In this document: one piece after another, positions 20,282 through 28,754 of the stretch
Layout: the number at the start of each line of letters is the position of its first letter
Numbering within the stretch: position 1 is the stretch's first letter
NCBI RefSeq assembly: GCF_001693385.1
Contig: NZ_CP016428.1
Location: 496,001-560,000 of the forward strand
Source of the DNA: Bradyrhizobium icense
GTDB taxonomy: Bacteria; Pseudomonadota; Alphaproteobacteria; Rhizobiales; Xanthobacteraceae
Direction of reading: 5' to 3'
DNA length: 64,000 nucleotides
Position numbers and translations under genes: made by a program
The notes under the pieces: model-generated
Seen by the model: the letters and a program-made list of their open reading frames with translations, nothing else
Database searches by the model: none
What the model was told of the DNA's origin: nothing

Positions 20282-21781
20282 ATGTTCCCGAAGCCCAAAT
20301 CCGCGCTGGTTCCGAATACCTATGAGTTCGAATCCGGGCCGATGGTGAAGGCGACCGGTTTTCGCGAATACGACGCGCGTTGGCTGTTCGAGAAGGAAAT
20401 CAATTTGATGGGCGTTCAGGCGCTGGGCATGGGGCTCGGCGCGCTGATCAAGGAGCTCGGAGTCAAACAGGAAATCGTCACCGGCCACGATTTCCGCGGT
20501 TATTCGGCCTCGATCAAATACGCGTTGATTTCCGGCTTGATGGCGGCGGGATGCAAGGTGCACGACATCGGGCTCGCGGTGACGCCGATGGCCTATTTCG
20601 CGCAGTTCGATCTCGATGTGCCCTGCGTCGCGATGGTGACGGCCTCGCATAACGACAATGGCTGGACCGGCGTCAAGATGGGCGCCAACCGCCCGCTCAC
20701 CTTCGGCCCCGACGAGATGACGCGGCTGAAGGAAATCGTGCTCAACGCCGAGTTCGACAACAAGGCCGGCGGCTCCTATCAATTCCACGAGAATTTCCCG
20801 GCGCGCTATATCGCCGATCTCACCGAGCGCCCGAAGCTGAAGCGCAAGCTGAAGGTCGTTGCCGCCTGCGGCAACGGCACCGCGGGCGCGTTCGCGCCGC
20901 AGGTGCTGGAGGCGATCGGCTGCGAAGTGATCCCGCTCGACACCGAGCTTGACCACACCTTCCCGAAATACAATCCGAATCCCGAAGACATGGAGATGCT
21001 GCACGCGATCCGTGACGCCGTGCTCAAGCACAAGGCCGACGTCGGCCTGGGCTTCGACGGCGACGGCGACCGCTGCGGGGTGGTCGACAACACCGGCGAG
21101 GAAATCTTCGCCGACAAGGTCGGCGTGATGCTGGCGCGAGACATGTCGGCGATCCACAAGGAAGCGCAGTTCGTGGTCGACGTGAAATCGACCGGGCTGT
21201 TCGTGACCGATCCGGTGCTGCAAAAGCAGGGCGCGAAGACCGCCTACTGGAAGACCGGCCATTCCTACATGAAGCGCCGCACCAACGAGATGGGCGCGCT
21301 GGCGGGCTTCGAAAAATCCGGCCACTTCTTCTTCAACAAGCCGTTCGGCCGCGGCTATGACGACGGCCTGGTCTCCGCGATTGCGATCTGCGAGATGCTC
21401 GACCGCGCGCCCGGCAAGTCGATGGCGGACCTGAAAGACGCGATTCCGAAAACCTGGTCGTCGCCGACGATGTCGCCGCATTGCGCCGATGAGGTGAAGT
21501 ACGGCGTTGCCGACGCCGTGGTGAAGCATTTCGAGACGTTGCAGAAAAAAGGCGAGATAGTCGCGGGCCAGAAGATCCGCGATCTCGTTACCGTCAACGG
21601 CGTGCGCGTCACGGTCGAGGACGGTAGCTGGGGCCTGGTGCGGGCGTCATCCAACAAGCCGGAGCTGGTGGTGGTGGTCGAGAGTCCGGTTTCCGAACAG
21701 CGCATGCGCGATATGTTCGAGGCGATGGATTCCGTGCTGCGAACGCATCCGGAAGTCGGCGCCTATAATCAGAAGATTTGA
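20282..21781 (+). CDS. manB: Phosphomannomutase/phosphoglucomutase
   Basis: The 499-residue enzyme interconverts hexose-6-phosphate and hexose-1-phosphate for sugar-nucleotide synthesis. The phosphoserine loop is TASHNDNGWTGVKMG, the metal loop is GFDGDGDRCGVVD, and the sugar-binding loop is GFEKSGHFFFN. The start MFPKPKSALVP at 20282 is chosen; the longer frame from 20192 lacks conservation. It probably supplies precursors for surface polysaccharides together with ugd a few kilobases away. Confidence 0.92.
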   Translation: MFPKPKSALVPNTYEFESGPMVKATGFREYDARWLFEKEINLMGVQALGMGLGALIKELGVKQEIVTGHDFRGYSASIKYALISGLMAAGCKVHDIGLAVTPMAYFAQFDLDVPCVAMVTASHNDNGWTGVKMGANRPLTFGPDEMTRLKEIVLNAEFDNKAGGSYQFHENFPARYIADLTERPKLKRKLKVVAACGNGTAGAFAPQVLEAIGCEVIPLDTELDHTFPKYNPNPEDMEMLHAIRDAVLKHKADVGLGFDGDGDRCGVVDNTGEEIFADKVGVMLARDMSAIHKEAQFVVDVKSTGLFVTDPVLQKQGAKTAYWKTGHSYMKRRTNEMGALAGFEKSGHFFFNKPFGRGYDDGLVSAIAICEMLDRAPGKSMADLKDAIPKTWSSPTMSPHCADEVKYGVADAVVKHFETLQKKGEIVAGQKIRDLVTVNGVRVTVEDGSWGLVRASSNKPELVVVVESPVSEQRMRDMFEAMDSVLRTHPEVGAYNQKI

Positions 21782-21785
21782 GGGG

Positions 21786-21926
21786 TCTCGTGTCCTGGGC
21801 ACGGCGCAGTGCAAGTGAAGCGAGTAGTGCGCCGCAGAACCGGGACCTGTATCGCAGCGGTCGCCGTGGGTTCCGGCTCTGCGGTGCATCGCTGAAGCAG
21901 CGCTGCACCGCCTCCGGGATACGATA
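21786..21926. repeat. TCGTGTCC...GGGATACGA dispersed repeat
   Basis: The element starts tcgtgtcctgggcacggcgc and ends ccgcctccgggatacga, with an internal CCGGCTCTGCGG core. A related copy is at 39747-39925. It lies between the convergent phosphomannomutase and lrp-like genes. Confidence 0.7.
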
Positions 21927-21931
21927 GAGGC

Positions 21932-22432
21932 TTACGCCGCCGGCACCGGCAGTGCGGTCACCGACTTGATCTTCTCCATCGCAAAGCGCGAGGTGACGTT
22001 CTTCAGCGGCACGGCGCTGATCAGCTTCTTGTAAAACACGTCATAGCTCGCCATGTCGGCGACCACGACGCGCAGCATGTAATCGACGTCGCCGGCCATC
22101 CGGTAAAACTCCATCACCTCAGGCATGGCGCTGACGGCGTCGGCGAATTTTCGCAGCCATGCCTCGGAATGGTCGGCGCTCTCGACCGAGACGAACACCG
22201 AGATGCCGAGCCCGATCTTGTTTTGATCGACCAGCGCCACCCGGCGCAGGATCACGCCGTCGGCCTCCAGCCGCTGGATGCGCTTCCAGCACGGCGTCGA
22301 CGACAGCCCGACCCGGTCCCCGATCTCGGCAACCGATAGCGAGGCGTCCTCCTGCAGCACGGTCAGGATCTTGCGATCGATGGCATCCAGGCGGCGGCTG
22401 GCTTCCGGGAGTTGAACGGCTAGATCGGTCAT
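21932..22432 (-). CDS. Lrp/AsnC-family transcriptional regulator
   Basis: The 166-residue protein has an N-terminal winged helix (LDAIDRKILTVLQED, then VGLSSTPCWKRIQRLE) and a C-terminal RAM ligand domain (GDVDYMLRVVVADMASYDVF). Such regulators respond to amino acids. It is last in a minus-strand run after HIT, nudC and pfkB, 67 bp after pfkB. An AT-rich inverted repeat upstream may be its own operator. Effector unknown. Confidence 0.9.
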   Translation of the reverse strand: MTDLAVQLPEASRRLDAIDRKILTVLQEDASLSVAEIGDRVGLSSTPCWKRIQRLEADGVILRRVALVDQNKIGLGISVFVSVESADHSEAWLRKFADAVSAMPEVMEFYRMAGDVDYMLRVVVADMASYDVFYKKLISAVPLKNVTSRFAMEKIKSVTALPVPAA

Positions 22433-22471
22433 GAGAAGAATGTTCCATATGAAAGGTCTGATCCTCTCATA

Positions 22472-22490
22472 TATAGAAAATTCTTCTATA
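22472..22490. promoter_or_regulatory. AT-rich inverted repeat upstream of the Lrp-like gene
   Basis: TATAGAA (22472-22478) and TTCTATA (22484-22490) are perfect inverted arms with a 5-bp AATTC-like centre, about 40 bp upstream of the regulator start. Lrp-family sites are AT-rich palindromes of similar size, and autoregulation is typical, so this is a candidate operator. Confidence 0.45.
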
Positions 22491-22499
22491 GCAAGCCCG

Positions 22500-23477
22500 C
22501 TAGTGGCCGGCCGAAGCCTGGTCTGCGGCTTGGCCGTGGCTCAAAAACTCTTCAACTTCAGCACGTTGGGGGGCTGCGAAGGCTCCCCCGAAGCGGGTGC
22601 ATTTCAGCGCCGCCGCGGCGGAGGCGAATCGGAGCGCCTGCCGCAATTCCTGCTTTTCGGTGATCGCGAGCGCAAACGCGCCGTGGAACACATCCCCGGC
22701 GCCCAGGGTGTCTACCGTATGTACCGGGAAGGCCGGGGTTTCCTGGATGTCGCCGTGCTCGTCGAGCCAGATCGTGCCCCTCGGGCCCCGGGTGCCTGCC
22801 AGAAACGAAGGGGTCAGTTTTGCAATTTTCCTCAATGCCTGGGCATCGTCGGTAACGTCAGCAGTCTCCTGCAGCGGCTCGCTCGAAAACACCAGGTGCG
22901 TGGAGGCGTTCAACAGGCCCTCGCGCAGCGACATGGCGCGATCGACGTCGACGATCACGGGAATGCCGCGCCGGACGGCCTCGGCGCAAAGCTCGGTGCA
23001 GAATTCGGCGCAGCGGCTCTCGGTGAGAATGGCGGCACAGTCGTCCAGCAACGTGTCGAAGTCGGGCAATTTCACATGCCACAGTTTCGGATCGCGGAAG
23101 GTTACGATGGTGCGCTCGCCGGAAGGATCGATCATCACCGCCGAGATCGGCGTCACCAGCGCCGGCATGTGGATGAGATGTTTTGTCTCGATGCCCTCAT
23201 GCGCCATCTGCTCGAAGATGAAGCGGCTCGATGCTTCCTTGGCATCGCCCATCGGCCCGCAGATCGAGGCGCGGCCACCGAGCCGAGCGATGCCGATCGC
23301 GCCATTGAGCGCGTTGCCGCCGCAGATTTCGTCGAATGCGGTGGCGTTCTCCTTGGAGCCGCGCCCGGGAACGCCAGGCGTATGAAAGGTGAGGTCGCGC
23401 ACCGGCATGCCGATGCAGAGAATGCGCGGCGGGATTTTGGGGGCTTTGTCCTGAAAGTTCATTCGAGAATCCGTCAT
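22500..23477 (-). CDS. PfkB-family sugar kinase
   Basis: The 325-residue ribokinase-like protein has the N-terminal GGNALNGAIGIARLG motif and the C-terminal signature DTLGAGDVFHGAFA with the catalytic Asp. It probably phosphorylates a sugar or sugar-like nucleoside; the substrate cannot be read from the sequence. The start MTDSRMNFQDK is chosen since the upstream residues are not conserved. It is downstream of nudC, with about 65 bp between, and upstream of the Lrp-like regulator. Confidence 0.88.
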   Translation of the reverse strand: MTDSRMNFQDKAPKIPPRILCIGMPVRDLTFHTPGVPGRGSKENATAFDEICGGNALNGAIGIARLGGRASICGPMGDAKEASSRFIFEQMAHEGIETKHLIHMPALVTPISAVMIDPSGERTIVTFRDPKLWHVKLPDFDTLLDDCAAILTESRCAEFCTELCAEAVRRGIPVIVDVDRAMSLREGLLNASTHLVFSSEPLQETADVTDDAQALRKIAKLTPSFLAGTRGPRGTIWLDEHGDIQETPAFPVHTVDTLGAGDVFHGAFALAITEKQELRQALRFASAAAALKCTRFGGAFAAPQRAEVEEFLSHGQAADQASAGH

Positions 23478-23542
23478 GCAGGTTCCGCCTTCTGCCGGAA
23501 CCAAGGTCCGGAGTTAATCGACTGGTCCATGGACGGTTCCCG

Positions 23543-24493
23543 TTATGCGCGGGTTTCGTTTCCCCCATGCACCCACCGCCCGATCAGATGGTGCGCAATC
23601 GCGAACGGATGCGCCGCAAAAAGGCCGTCAGGATGTTCGCGCCGGTGCATCAGGACGACCTCAGCCCGGCTGAACCAGCGCGCGTCCTCAAGCTCTGCGC
23701 GGTCCACCACGATGTCCTCGTTGAGCGCGCGTGCGGAGCATCCGATCATCAGCGATGACGGATAGGGCCATGGCTGGGTCATGTAATAGCTCACCTCGGT
23801 ACAACGGATACCGGATTCCTCGAAAATCTCCCGGCAGACTGCGTCCTCGATCGTCTCGGCGGCCTCAACGAAGCCGGCGAGGCACGACCACATCCCAGGC
23901 ATGAATTGCTTCTGCCGGCCGAGCAGACATCGATCGCCGTGCGTAACCAGCATGATCACGACCGGATCGGTACGCGGGAAATGCTCGGCCTTGCAGCTCG
24001 GGCACTCGCGCTTCCAGCCGCCGTCCTTCATTGCCGTTCGCACGCCGCAATTGGCGCAATAGCCGTGGCGCTGATGCCAGGTCACCATCGATTTGGCCAT
24101 GGCGATGGCGGAGAGCTGTTCCGGCGGCACGGTGCCCTGCATCGCCATGCCGCGCAGCTCGGTCACGGCGACGTCGTCGCGCGTCATCAGCTTCTCCACG
24201 GCCGCGGCCGAAATGCCCATGCCGAAAATTGGTGCGCCGTCGCGCAAGCCCAGAAAGATCGTGCCGGGATTGGCGCCGAGCTTCACCGCCTCCTCGACGC
24301 CGAGCAGCGCGCGCGGTCCATCCGCCTCCTGCTTCACCAGAAGCGAGTCGCGGTAGATCACATAGGCGCTAGCGTTGCGCTGGTTCTCCAGCGCGAACAG
24401 CTTTTCGTCATTGGTACGCAGATGCGCGGCGCGGTCGAGAATATGGGTAACGAAAGCCGGCTTCCCCAGCGGATACTTGTCGAATGCGGACAT
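23543..24493 (-). CDS. nudC: NADH pyrophosphatase
   Basis: The 316-residue protein has a zinc ribbon (CANCGVRT, then CPSCKAEHFPRTDP) followed by a perfect Nudix box (GFVEAAETIEDAVCREIFEES plus GI) and the downstream QPWPYPSSLM signature of the NudC branch. It hydrolyses NADH and deNADs capped RNA in characterised homologues. It starts 4 bp after the HIT gene stop, so the two are translationally close. Confidence 0.93.
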   Translation of the reverse strand: MSAFDKYPLGKPAFVTHILDRAAHLRTNDEKLFALENQRNASAYVIYRDSLLVKQEADGPRALLGVEEAVKLGANPGTIFLGLRDGAPIFGMGISAAAVEKLMTRDDVAVTELRGMAMQGTVPPEQLSAIAMAKSMVTWHQRHGYCANCGVRTAMKDGGWKRECPSCKAEHFPRTDPVVIMLVTHGDRCLLGRQKQFMPGMWSCLAGFVEAAETIEDAVCREIFEESGIRCTEVSYYMTQPWPYPSSLMIGCSARALNEDIVVDRAELEDARWFSRAEVVLMHRREHPDGLFAAHPFAIAHHLIGRWVHGGNETRA

Positions 24494-24497
24494 CTGT

Positions 24498-24923
24498 TCA
24501 ACCCAACCAGATCTTGCGGCGAAGCGCGTTGATGAAACTCTGGACTTCCTCGGCGTCGTGCGCCAGCGGCGGCATCACGCCCCAGACCGGACGCGGCCAG
24601 GCCGCATCGCTCGTGCGTCGCGCGATGACATGGACATGCAACTGCGGCACCAGATTGCCGAGCGCTGCGACATTGAGCTTGTCGCATTTGGTGATCTCTT
24701 TGAGCGCCCGCGAAACCCGGGAGATTTCGGTCATCAACTGCGCCTGCTCGACATCGTCGAGGTCGATGATTTCCACCGCACCTGCCCTGCGCGGCACCAG
24801 GAGCAGCCACGGGTAATGCGCATCCTTGATGACCAGCACCTTGCACAGCGGCAGGTCGCCGATGTCGATGGTGTCCTTTTTGAGCTGGGAGTGCAGCGAC
24901 CAGGTGGAGGCGTCAGAGGGCAT
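24498..24923 (-). CDS. HIT-family nucleotide-binding protein
   Basis: The 141-residue protein has a HIT-like motif QLHVHVIAR: the central nucleophilic His is kept but the first His of the HxHxH motif is Gln. The N-terminal CKVLVIKDAHYPWLLLVPRR stretch is typical of this HIT branch. It probably hydrolyses or transfers nucleotide phosphoramidates. It is the first gene of the HIT-nudC-pfkB-lrp run, an arrangement that hints at nucleotide and cofactor clean-up. Confidence 0.87.
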   Translation of the reverse strand: MPSDASTWSLHSQLKKDTIDIGDLPLCKVLVIKDAHYPWLLLVPRRAGAVEIIDLDDVEQAQLMTEISRVSRALKEITKCDKLNVAALGNLVPQLHVHVIARRTSDAAWPRPVWGVMPPLAHDAEEVQSFINALRRKIWLG

Positions 24924-24980
24924 TAGGGTTCTATGATCCTTGAGCTAGCCTTGCAGAGGATGGCCCCTGCAAAGAACACC

Positions 24981-25075
24981 CGTCATGCCCGGGCTTGTCC
25001 CGGGCATCCACACCTTTTTTGCGCTGAATTGGAAGAAGCAAGACGTGGATGGCCGGGTCAAGCCCGGCCATGACG
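24981..25075. repeat. GTCATGCCCGGGC...ATGAC palindromic repeat
   Basis: The arms cgtcatgcccgggcttgtcc and gtcaagcccggccatgacg are inverted, with ATCCACACC and ACGTGGAT inside. It lies between the divergent HIT gene and the 4.5S RNA gene. Near-identical subtypes occur at 32619 and 40974. Confidence 0.85.
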
Positions 25076-25149
25076 AAACAGGCTGGTTCCTGCGCATGGC
25101 GCCTACCGCCCCGCTTGCTTTCCGGCCCTTTTAGCCCCAAATAGGGACC

Positions 25150-25246
25150 GGGAGATTGGCGGTGGACGAGCCACTCGCCAACCGGGTCAGGTCCGGAAGG
25201 AAGCAGCCCTAACGAGGTCCGGATCGGGTCGCTCGTCAGTCTCCTA
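25150..25246 (+). ncRNA. ffs: 4.5S signal recognition particle RNA
   Basis: The conserved SRP domain IV core GGTCAGGTCCGGAAGGAAGC is present at about 25186-25205, followed by AGCC. The flanks pair into the usual long hairpin: GGGAGA at the 5' end with TCTCC near 25240-25244. A T-run at 25251-25255 follows as a terminator. It lies about 110 bp upstream of dnaX, the standard gene order in this lineage. It scaffolds Ffh for co-translational membrane targeting. Confidence 0.95.
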
Positions 25247-25356
25247 CCTGTTTTTCGAGCGAAAAGCGCATGGAAGCGGCCGGGTCCGCGCCGTGCGCCT
25301 GATCTTGCTCCTTTCCGCAAGCCGGCCCTGAGAGACAATCAATTGCGGATCGACCG

Positions 25357-27201
25357 ATGAGTGATGCTGGCGCTCCCCCCGATCACCCCGAAGGCGCCGG
25401 ACCGGCCGGCTTCGATCTCGGCGGCCAGCCCGACGCCGCCAAGCCCTACCGGGTACTGGCGCGCAAATACCGCCCCTCCAGTTTTAACGACCTGATCGGC
25501 CAGGAGGCCATGGTCCGCACCGTTTCGAATGCGTTCGAAACCGGGCGGATTCCGCAGGCCTGGATCCTGACCGGCGTGCGCGGGGTCGGCAAGACCACCA
25601 CGGCGCGGATTCTCGCCCGCGCGCTGAATTACGAAAAGCCTGATGGTTCGGTGAAGGGGCCGACCATCCACATGCCGGATCTCGGCGTGCACTGCCAGGC
25701 GATCATGGAAAGCCGGCACATGGATGTGCTGGAGATGGACGCCGCCTCCCATACCGGCGTCGACGACGTCCGACAGATCAATGACAGCGTGCGTTATGCG
25801 CCGGCCAGCGCCCGCTACAAGGTCTACATCATCGACGAAGTCCACATGCTGTCGACGGCGGCCTTCAACGCCTTCCTCAAGACGCTGGAAGAGCCGCCCG
25901 AGCACGCCAAATTCGTCTTCGCCACCACCGAAATCCGCAAAGTGCCGGTCACCGTGCTGTCGCGCTGCCAGCGTTTTGACCTCCGCCGCGTCGAGGCCGA
26001 CGTGCTGATGGGGCATCTGTCCAATATCGCCAAAAAGGAAGGCGTCGAGGTCGAACCCGAGGCGCTCGGCATCATTGCCCGCGCCGCGGAAGGCTCGGTG
26101 CGCGATTCGCTCTCTTTGTTTGACCAGGCGATTGCCCATGCCGCGGGCCTTGTCCGTGCTGACGCCGTGCGGCAGATGCTGGGTCTCGCCGATCGTACCC
26201 GCGTGATCGACCTGTTCGAGCATCTGGCGCGCGGCGATATCGCCAGCGCCTTTGGCGAATTCCGCTCGCAATATGACGTTGGCGCCGATCCGGTCGTGGT
26301 GCTGTCCGACCTCGCCGAATTCGTCAATTTCGTTACCCGCGTGAAGATCGTGCCTGCCACCGCCGACAATGTCGCGTTCGGCGAGACCGAGCGCGTCCGC
26401 GCACGTGAATTTGCCGCCAAACTGTCGATGCGGGTGCTGTCGCGGATGTGGCAGATGCTGCTCAAGGGCATCGCCGAGGTGCAGACCGCGACGCGGCCGG
26501 CGGCCGCCGCCGAAATGGTGCTGGTCCGCATCGCCTATGTCGCCGATTTGCCGACGCCGGATGAGGCGATCCGGATGCTCGACCAAAACGGCGGGGGCGC
26601 GCAGATCGCGTCAGGCGGCGGGGCCTCGTCACGCGCCGCTCCGGCTGCACCGTTATCTTCTATGTCTGCCGCTTCGCCGATGCGGACGCCTGTCTCGCCC
26701 CGCTCCGGCGCGGAAGCGTCCGCGCGCCCGCAAATGGCGGCGCCGTCAGTCCAAACGGAGTCAGCGCCCGTGCTGCGGATCACGACTTTTCCGCAGCTTG
26801 TCGCGCTCGCCGGCGAGAAGCGCGATCTCCTGACCAAGGCGGCGCTGGAAGCCGATATGCGCCTGGTTCGCTTCGAGGACGGGCGGCTGGAGGTAGCGCT
26901 GGAGCGCAACGCGGCGCGGGGGCTGGTCAACGACCTCTCCCGCAAGCTGGAACTGTGGACCGGGCGGCGCTGGACCGTGATCGTCTCCAACGAGGCCGGC
27001 CAGCCGACGCTGCGCTCGCAGAATGAGCAGGCGCGGAACGAGCATGCGCGCGCCGCGGAGGCCGATCCGCGCGTGCAGGAGGTGCTGGCGCGGTTTCCCG
27101 GCACCAAGGTGATCGAGGTGCGAAGGCTTGCCGCCGAGCCGCCGGAATCCAATATTATCGCTGATGACTTGAACGAGACTTCCGACGGCGACGACGACTG
27201 A
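25357..27201 (+). CDS. dnaX: DNA polymerase III subunit gamma/tau
   Basis: The 614-residue clamp-loader ATPase has Walker A GVRGVGKTTTARI, Walker B IIDEVHML, and sensor motifs in KTLEEPPEHAKFVFATTE. The region between Walker A and B, where most DnaX proteins have a four-Cys zinc knuckle, has only one Cys (LGVHCQAIMES). The C-terminal part after residue 420 is an Ala/Pro/Ser-rich linker and then a tau-like domain. It heads the dnaX-ybaB-recR run. Confidence 0.95.
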   Translation: MSDAGAPPDHPEGAGPAGFDLGGQPDAAKPYRVLARKYRPSSFNDLIGQEAMVRTVSNAFETGRIPQAWILTGVRGVGKTTTARILARALNYEKPDGSVKGPTIHMPDLGVHCQAIMESRHMDVLEMDAASHTGVDDVRQINDSVRYAPASARYKVYIIDEVHMLSTAAFNAFLKTLEEPPEHAKFVFATTEIRKVPVTVLSRCQRFDLRRVEADVLMGHLSNIAKKEGVEVEPEALGIIARAAEGSVRDSLSLFDQAIAHAAGLVRADAVRQMLGLADRTRVIDLFEHLARGDIASAFGEFRSQYDVGADPVVVLSDLAEFVNFVTRVKIVPATADNVAFGETERVRAREFAAKLSMRVLSRMWQMLLKGIAEVQTATRPAAAAEMVLVRIAYVADLPTPDEAIRMLDQNGGGAQIASGGGASSRAAPAAPLSSMSAASPMRTPVSPRSGAEASARPQMAAPSVQTESAPVLRITTFPQLVALAGEKRDLLTKAALEADMRLVRFEDGRLEVALERNAARGLVNDLSRKLELWTGRRWTVIVSNEAGQPTLRSQNEQARNEHARAAEADPRVQEVLARFPGTKVIEVRRLAAEPPESNIIADDLNETSDGDDD

Positions 27202-27225
27202 TCGGGCTCTCGAGAGGACGGATGA

Positions 27226-27546
27226 ATGGCTGATTTTCTCGGCATGATGAAGCAGGCGGCGGAGCTGCAATCCAAGATGCAGGCGATGCAGGAAGAGCTC
27301 GGCAATCTCGAGGTCGAGGGCATTTCCGGCGGCGGGCTGGTGGCCGTGCGCATGACCGCCAAGATGGAAGTGAAGGGCGTGAAGATCGATCCGTCGCTGA
27401 TGAAGGCCGAAGAGCGCGAAGTGCTCGAGGATCTGCTGGTGACCGCGCATAACGACGCGCGGCGCAAGGCGGAAACCGCGGCGATGGAAAAGATGCAGTC
27501 GCTGACCGGCGGCCTCGGCCTGCCCCCGGGACTTGGTCTGACCTGA
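27226..27546 (+). CDS. ybaB: YbaB/EbfC nucleoid-associated protein
   Basis: The 106-residue protein matches the YbaB family ([19 protein letters not shown], then [18 protein letters not shown]). Homologues bind DNA as tweezer-like dimers and associate with recombination. It lies 24 bp after dnaX and one base before recR, the usual operon. Confidence 0.95.
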   Translation: MADFLGMMKQAAELQSKMQAMQEELGNLEVEGISGGGLVAVRMTAKMEVKGVKIDPSLMKAEEREVLEDLLVTAHNDARRKAETAAMEKMQSLTGGLGLPPGLGLT

Positions 27547-27547
27547 G

Positions 27548-28153
27548 ATGGCCGCCAGCGTTGCCGGCCCTGAAATCGAACGCCTGATCCAGCTCCTGGC
27601 GCGGCTGCCGGGGCTCGGCCCACGCTCGGCGCGGCGCGCGGCGCTGCACCTGATCAAGAAGCGCGAGGCGCTGATGACGCCGCTGGCCGGCGCGCTGCAG
27701 GTGGCAATCGACAGGATTCAGGTCTGCAAGACCTGCGGCAACATCGACACGCAAAATCCCTGCACGGTCTGCACCGACCCGCGGCGCGATCCCTCGACCA
27801 TCGTCGTGGTCGCCGACGTCGCCGATCTCTGGGCGCTGGAGCGGGCGAATGCGACCAACGGCCGCTATCACGTGCTCGGCGCCACATTGTCGCCGCTCGA
27901 CGGCGTCGGTCCGCAGGATCTCACCATCGACGCGCTGGTGGCCCGCGCGCACGAATCACAAGTGAGCGAAATCGTGCTCGCGCTGAACGCAACGGTTGAT
28001 GGCCAGACCACCGCCCATTACATCACCGACCTTCTGCAGGACGCCAACGTCAAAATCACTCGGCTCGCCCATGGCGTGCCAGTCGGCGGCGAGCTTGATT
28101 ATCTCGACGAAGGTACGCTATCGGCTGCCATGCGGCAGCGAACGCTGTTCTAA
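27548..28153 (+). CDS. recR: Recombination mediator RecR
   Basis: The 201-residue protein has an N-terminal helix-hairpin-helix ([19 protein letters not shown]), a Cys4 zinc finger ([16 protein letters not shown]) and a Toprim domain ([12 protein letters not shown]). It acts with RecFO in loading RecA on gapped DNA. Its start is spaced two bases from the ybaB stop, implying translational coupling. Confidence 0.96.
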   Translation: MAASVAGPEIERLIQLLARLPGLGPRSARRAALHLIKKREALMTPLAGALQVAIDRIQVCKTCGNIDTQNPCTVCTDPRRDPSTIVVVADVADLWALERANATNGRYHVLGATLSPLDGVGPQDLTIDALVARAHESQVSEIVLALNATVDGQTTAHYITDLLQDANVKITRLAHGVPVGGELDYLDEGTLSAAMRQRTLF

Positions 28154-28177
28154 CCATCACCAACGGAACTGATCGAC

Positions 28178-28597
28178 ATGACGAAACCACGATTCGGCAG
28201 ACGCTACTGTTTTGTGGTCATCATGGCGGCGGCGCTGATCGCGCCTTCCGCATGGGCGCAGCAGGCCGAGCCGACGCCGAAGCCCGGCAAGCCGATCAAA
28301 GCCGGCGACGTGCTATCAGGCGAACTCAACGCCATGAAGGGTGGCAAGAAGCGCGCCGCGACCTACCAGATCACCAGCGAGCCGCGCCGGTTGCCACCGC
28401 CGAACGGATTGTGCAATCTCGAAACCGGCCCCGAGACGTTCCAGCTCGTCACCAGCAGCGATGCCCAGGCCGCGCAATTGAAGAATTTCATCGGCAAGGA
28501 AATTTCGGTGAAGGTCGACGAAGTCGCCTGCGCGCAGGACGCCGGGCAGATCAGCGAGGCGGTCATTACCAAGTGGAGCGTGGTGACGAAGCACTGA
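28178..28597 (+). CDS. Exported hypothetical protein
   Basis: The 139-residue protein has a signal peptide (VVIMAAALIAPSAWAQQ) and a mature domain with KAGDVLSGELNAMKGGKKRA and two cysteines (LCNLETG, VACAQD). Family not recognised; it resembles small periplasmic proteins of Bradyrhizobium. It follows recR by 24 bp and may be read from the same transcript, though a functional link is not obvious. Confidence 0.7.
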   Translation: MTKPRFGRRYCFVVIMAAALIAPSAWAQQAEPTPKPGKPIKAGDVLSGELNAMKGGKKRAATYQITSEPRRLPPPNGLCNLETGPETFQLVTSSDAQAAQLKNFIGKEISVKVDEVACAQDAGQISEAVITKWSVVTKH

Positions 28598-28623
28598 GTT
28601 GCGGCCGTTGTCACAGACATAGC

Positions 28624-28726
28624 TGTCATCGCCCGGCTTGACCGGGCGATCCAGTACGCTGCGCTCTCTCGATTCTATCGCAACTGCTCTGGAATACTGG
28701 ATCACCCGCTTTCGCGGGTGATGACG
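28624..28726. repeat. GTCAT...ATGAC palindromic repeat
   Basis: The arms tgtcatcgcccggcttgacc and cgctttcgcgggtgatgacg enclose CCAGTACGCTGCG and ATACTGGATC in opposite orientation. It lies between the convergent exported-protein gene and the AmpG-like gene. Confidence 0.85.
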
Positions 28727-28754
28727 ATTTGCGTTTGCGGATGTCGGTGCGCAA

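Noticed and set aside
22431..23765. 444-residue plus-strand frame over pfkB
   Set aside because: Antisense shadow; the opposite strand encodes an intact PfkB kinase and the NudC end.
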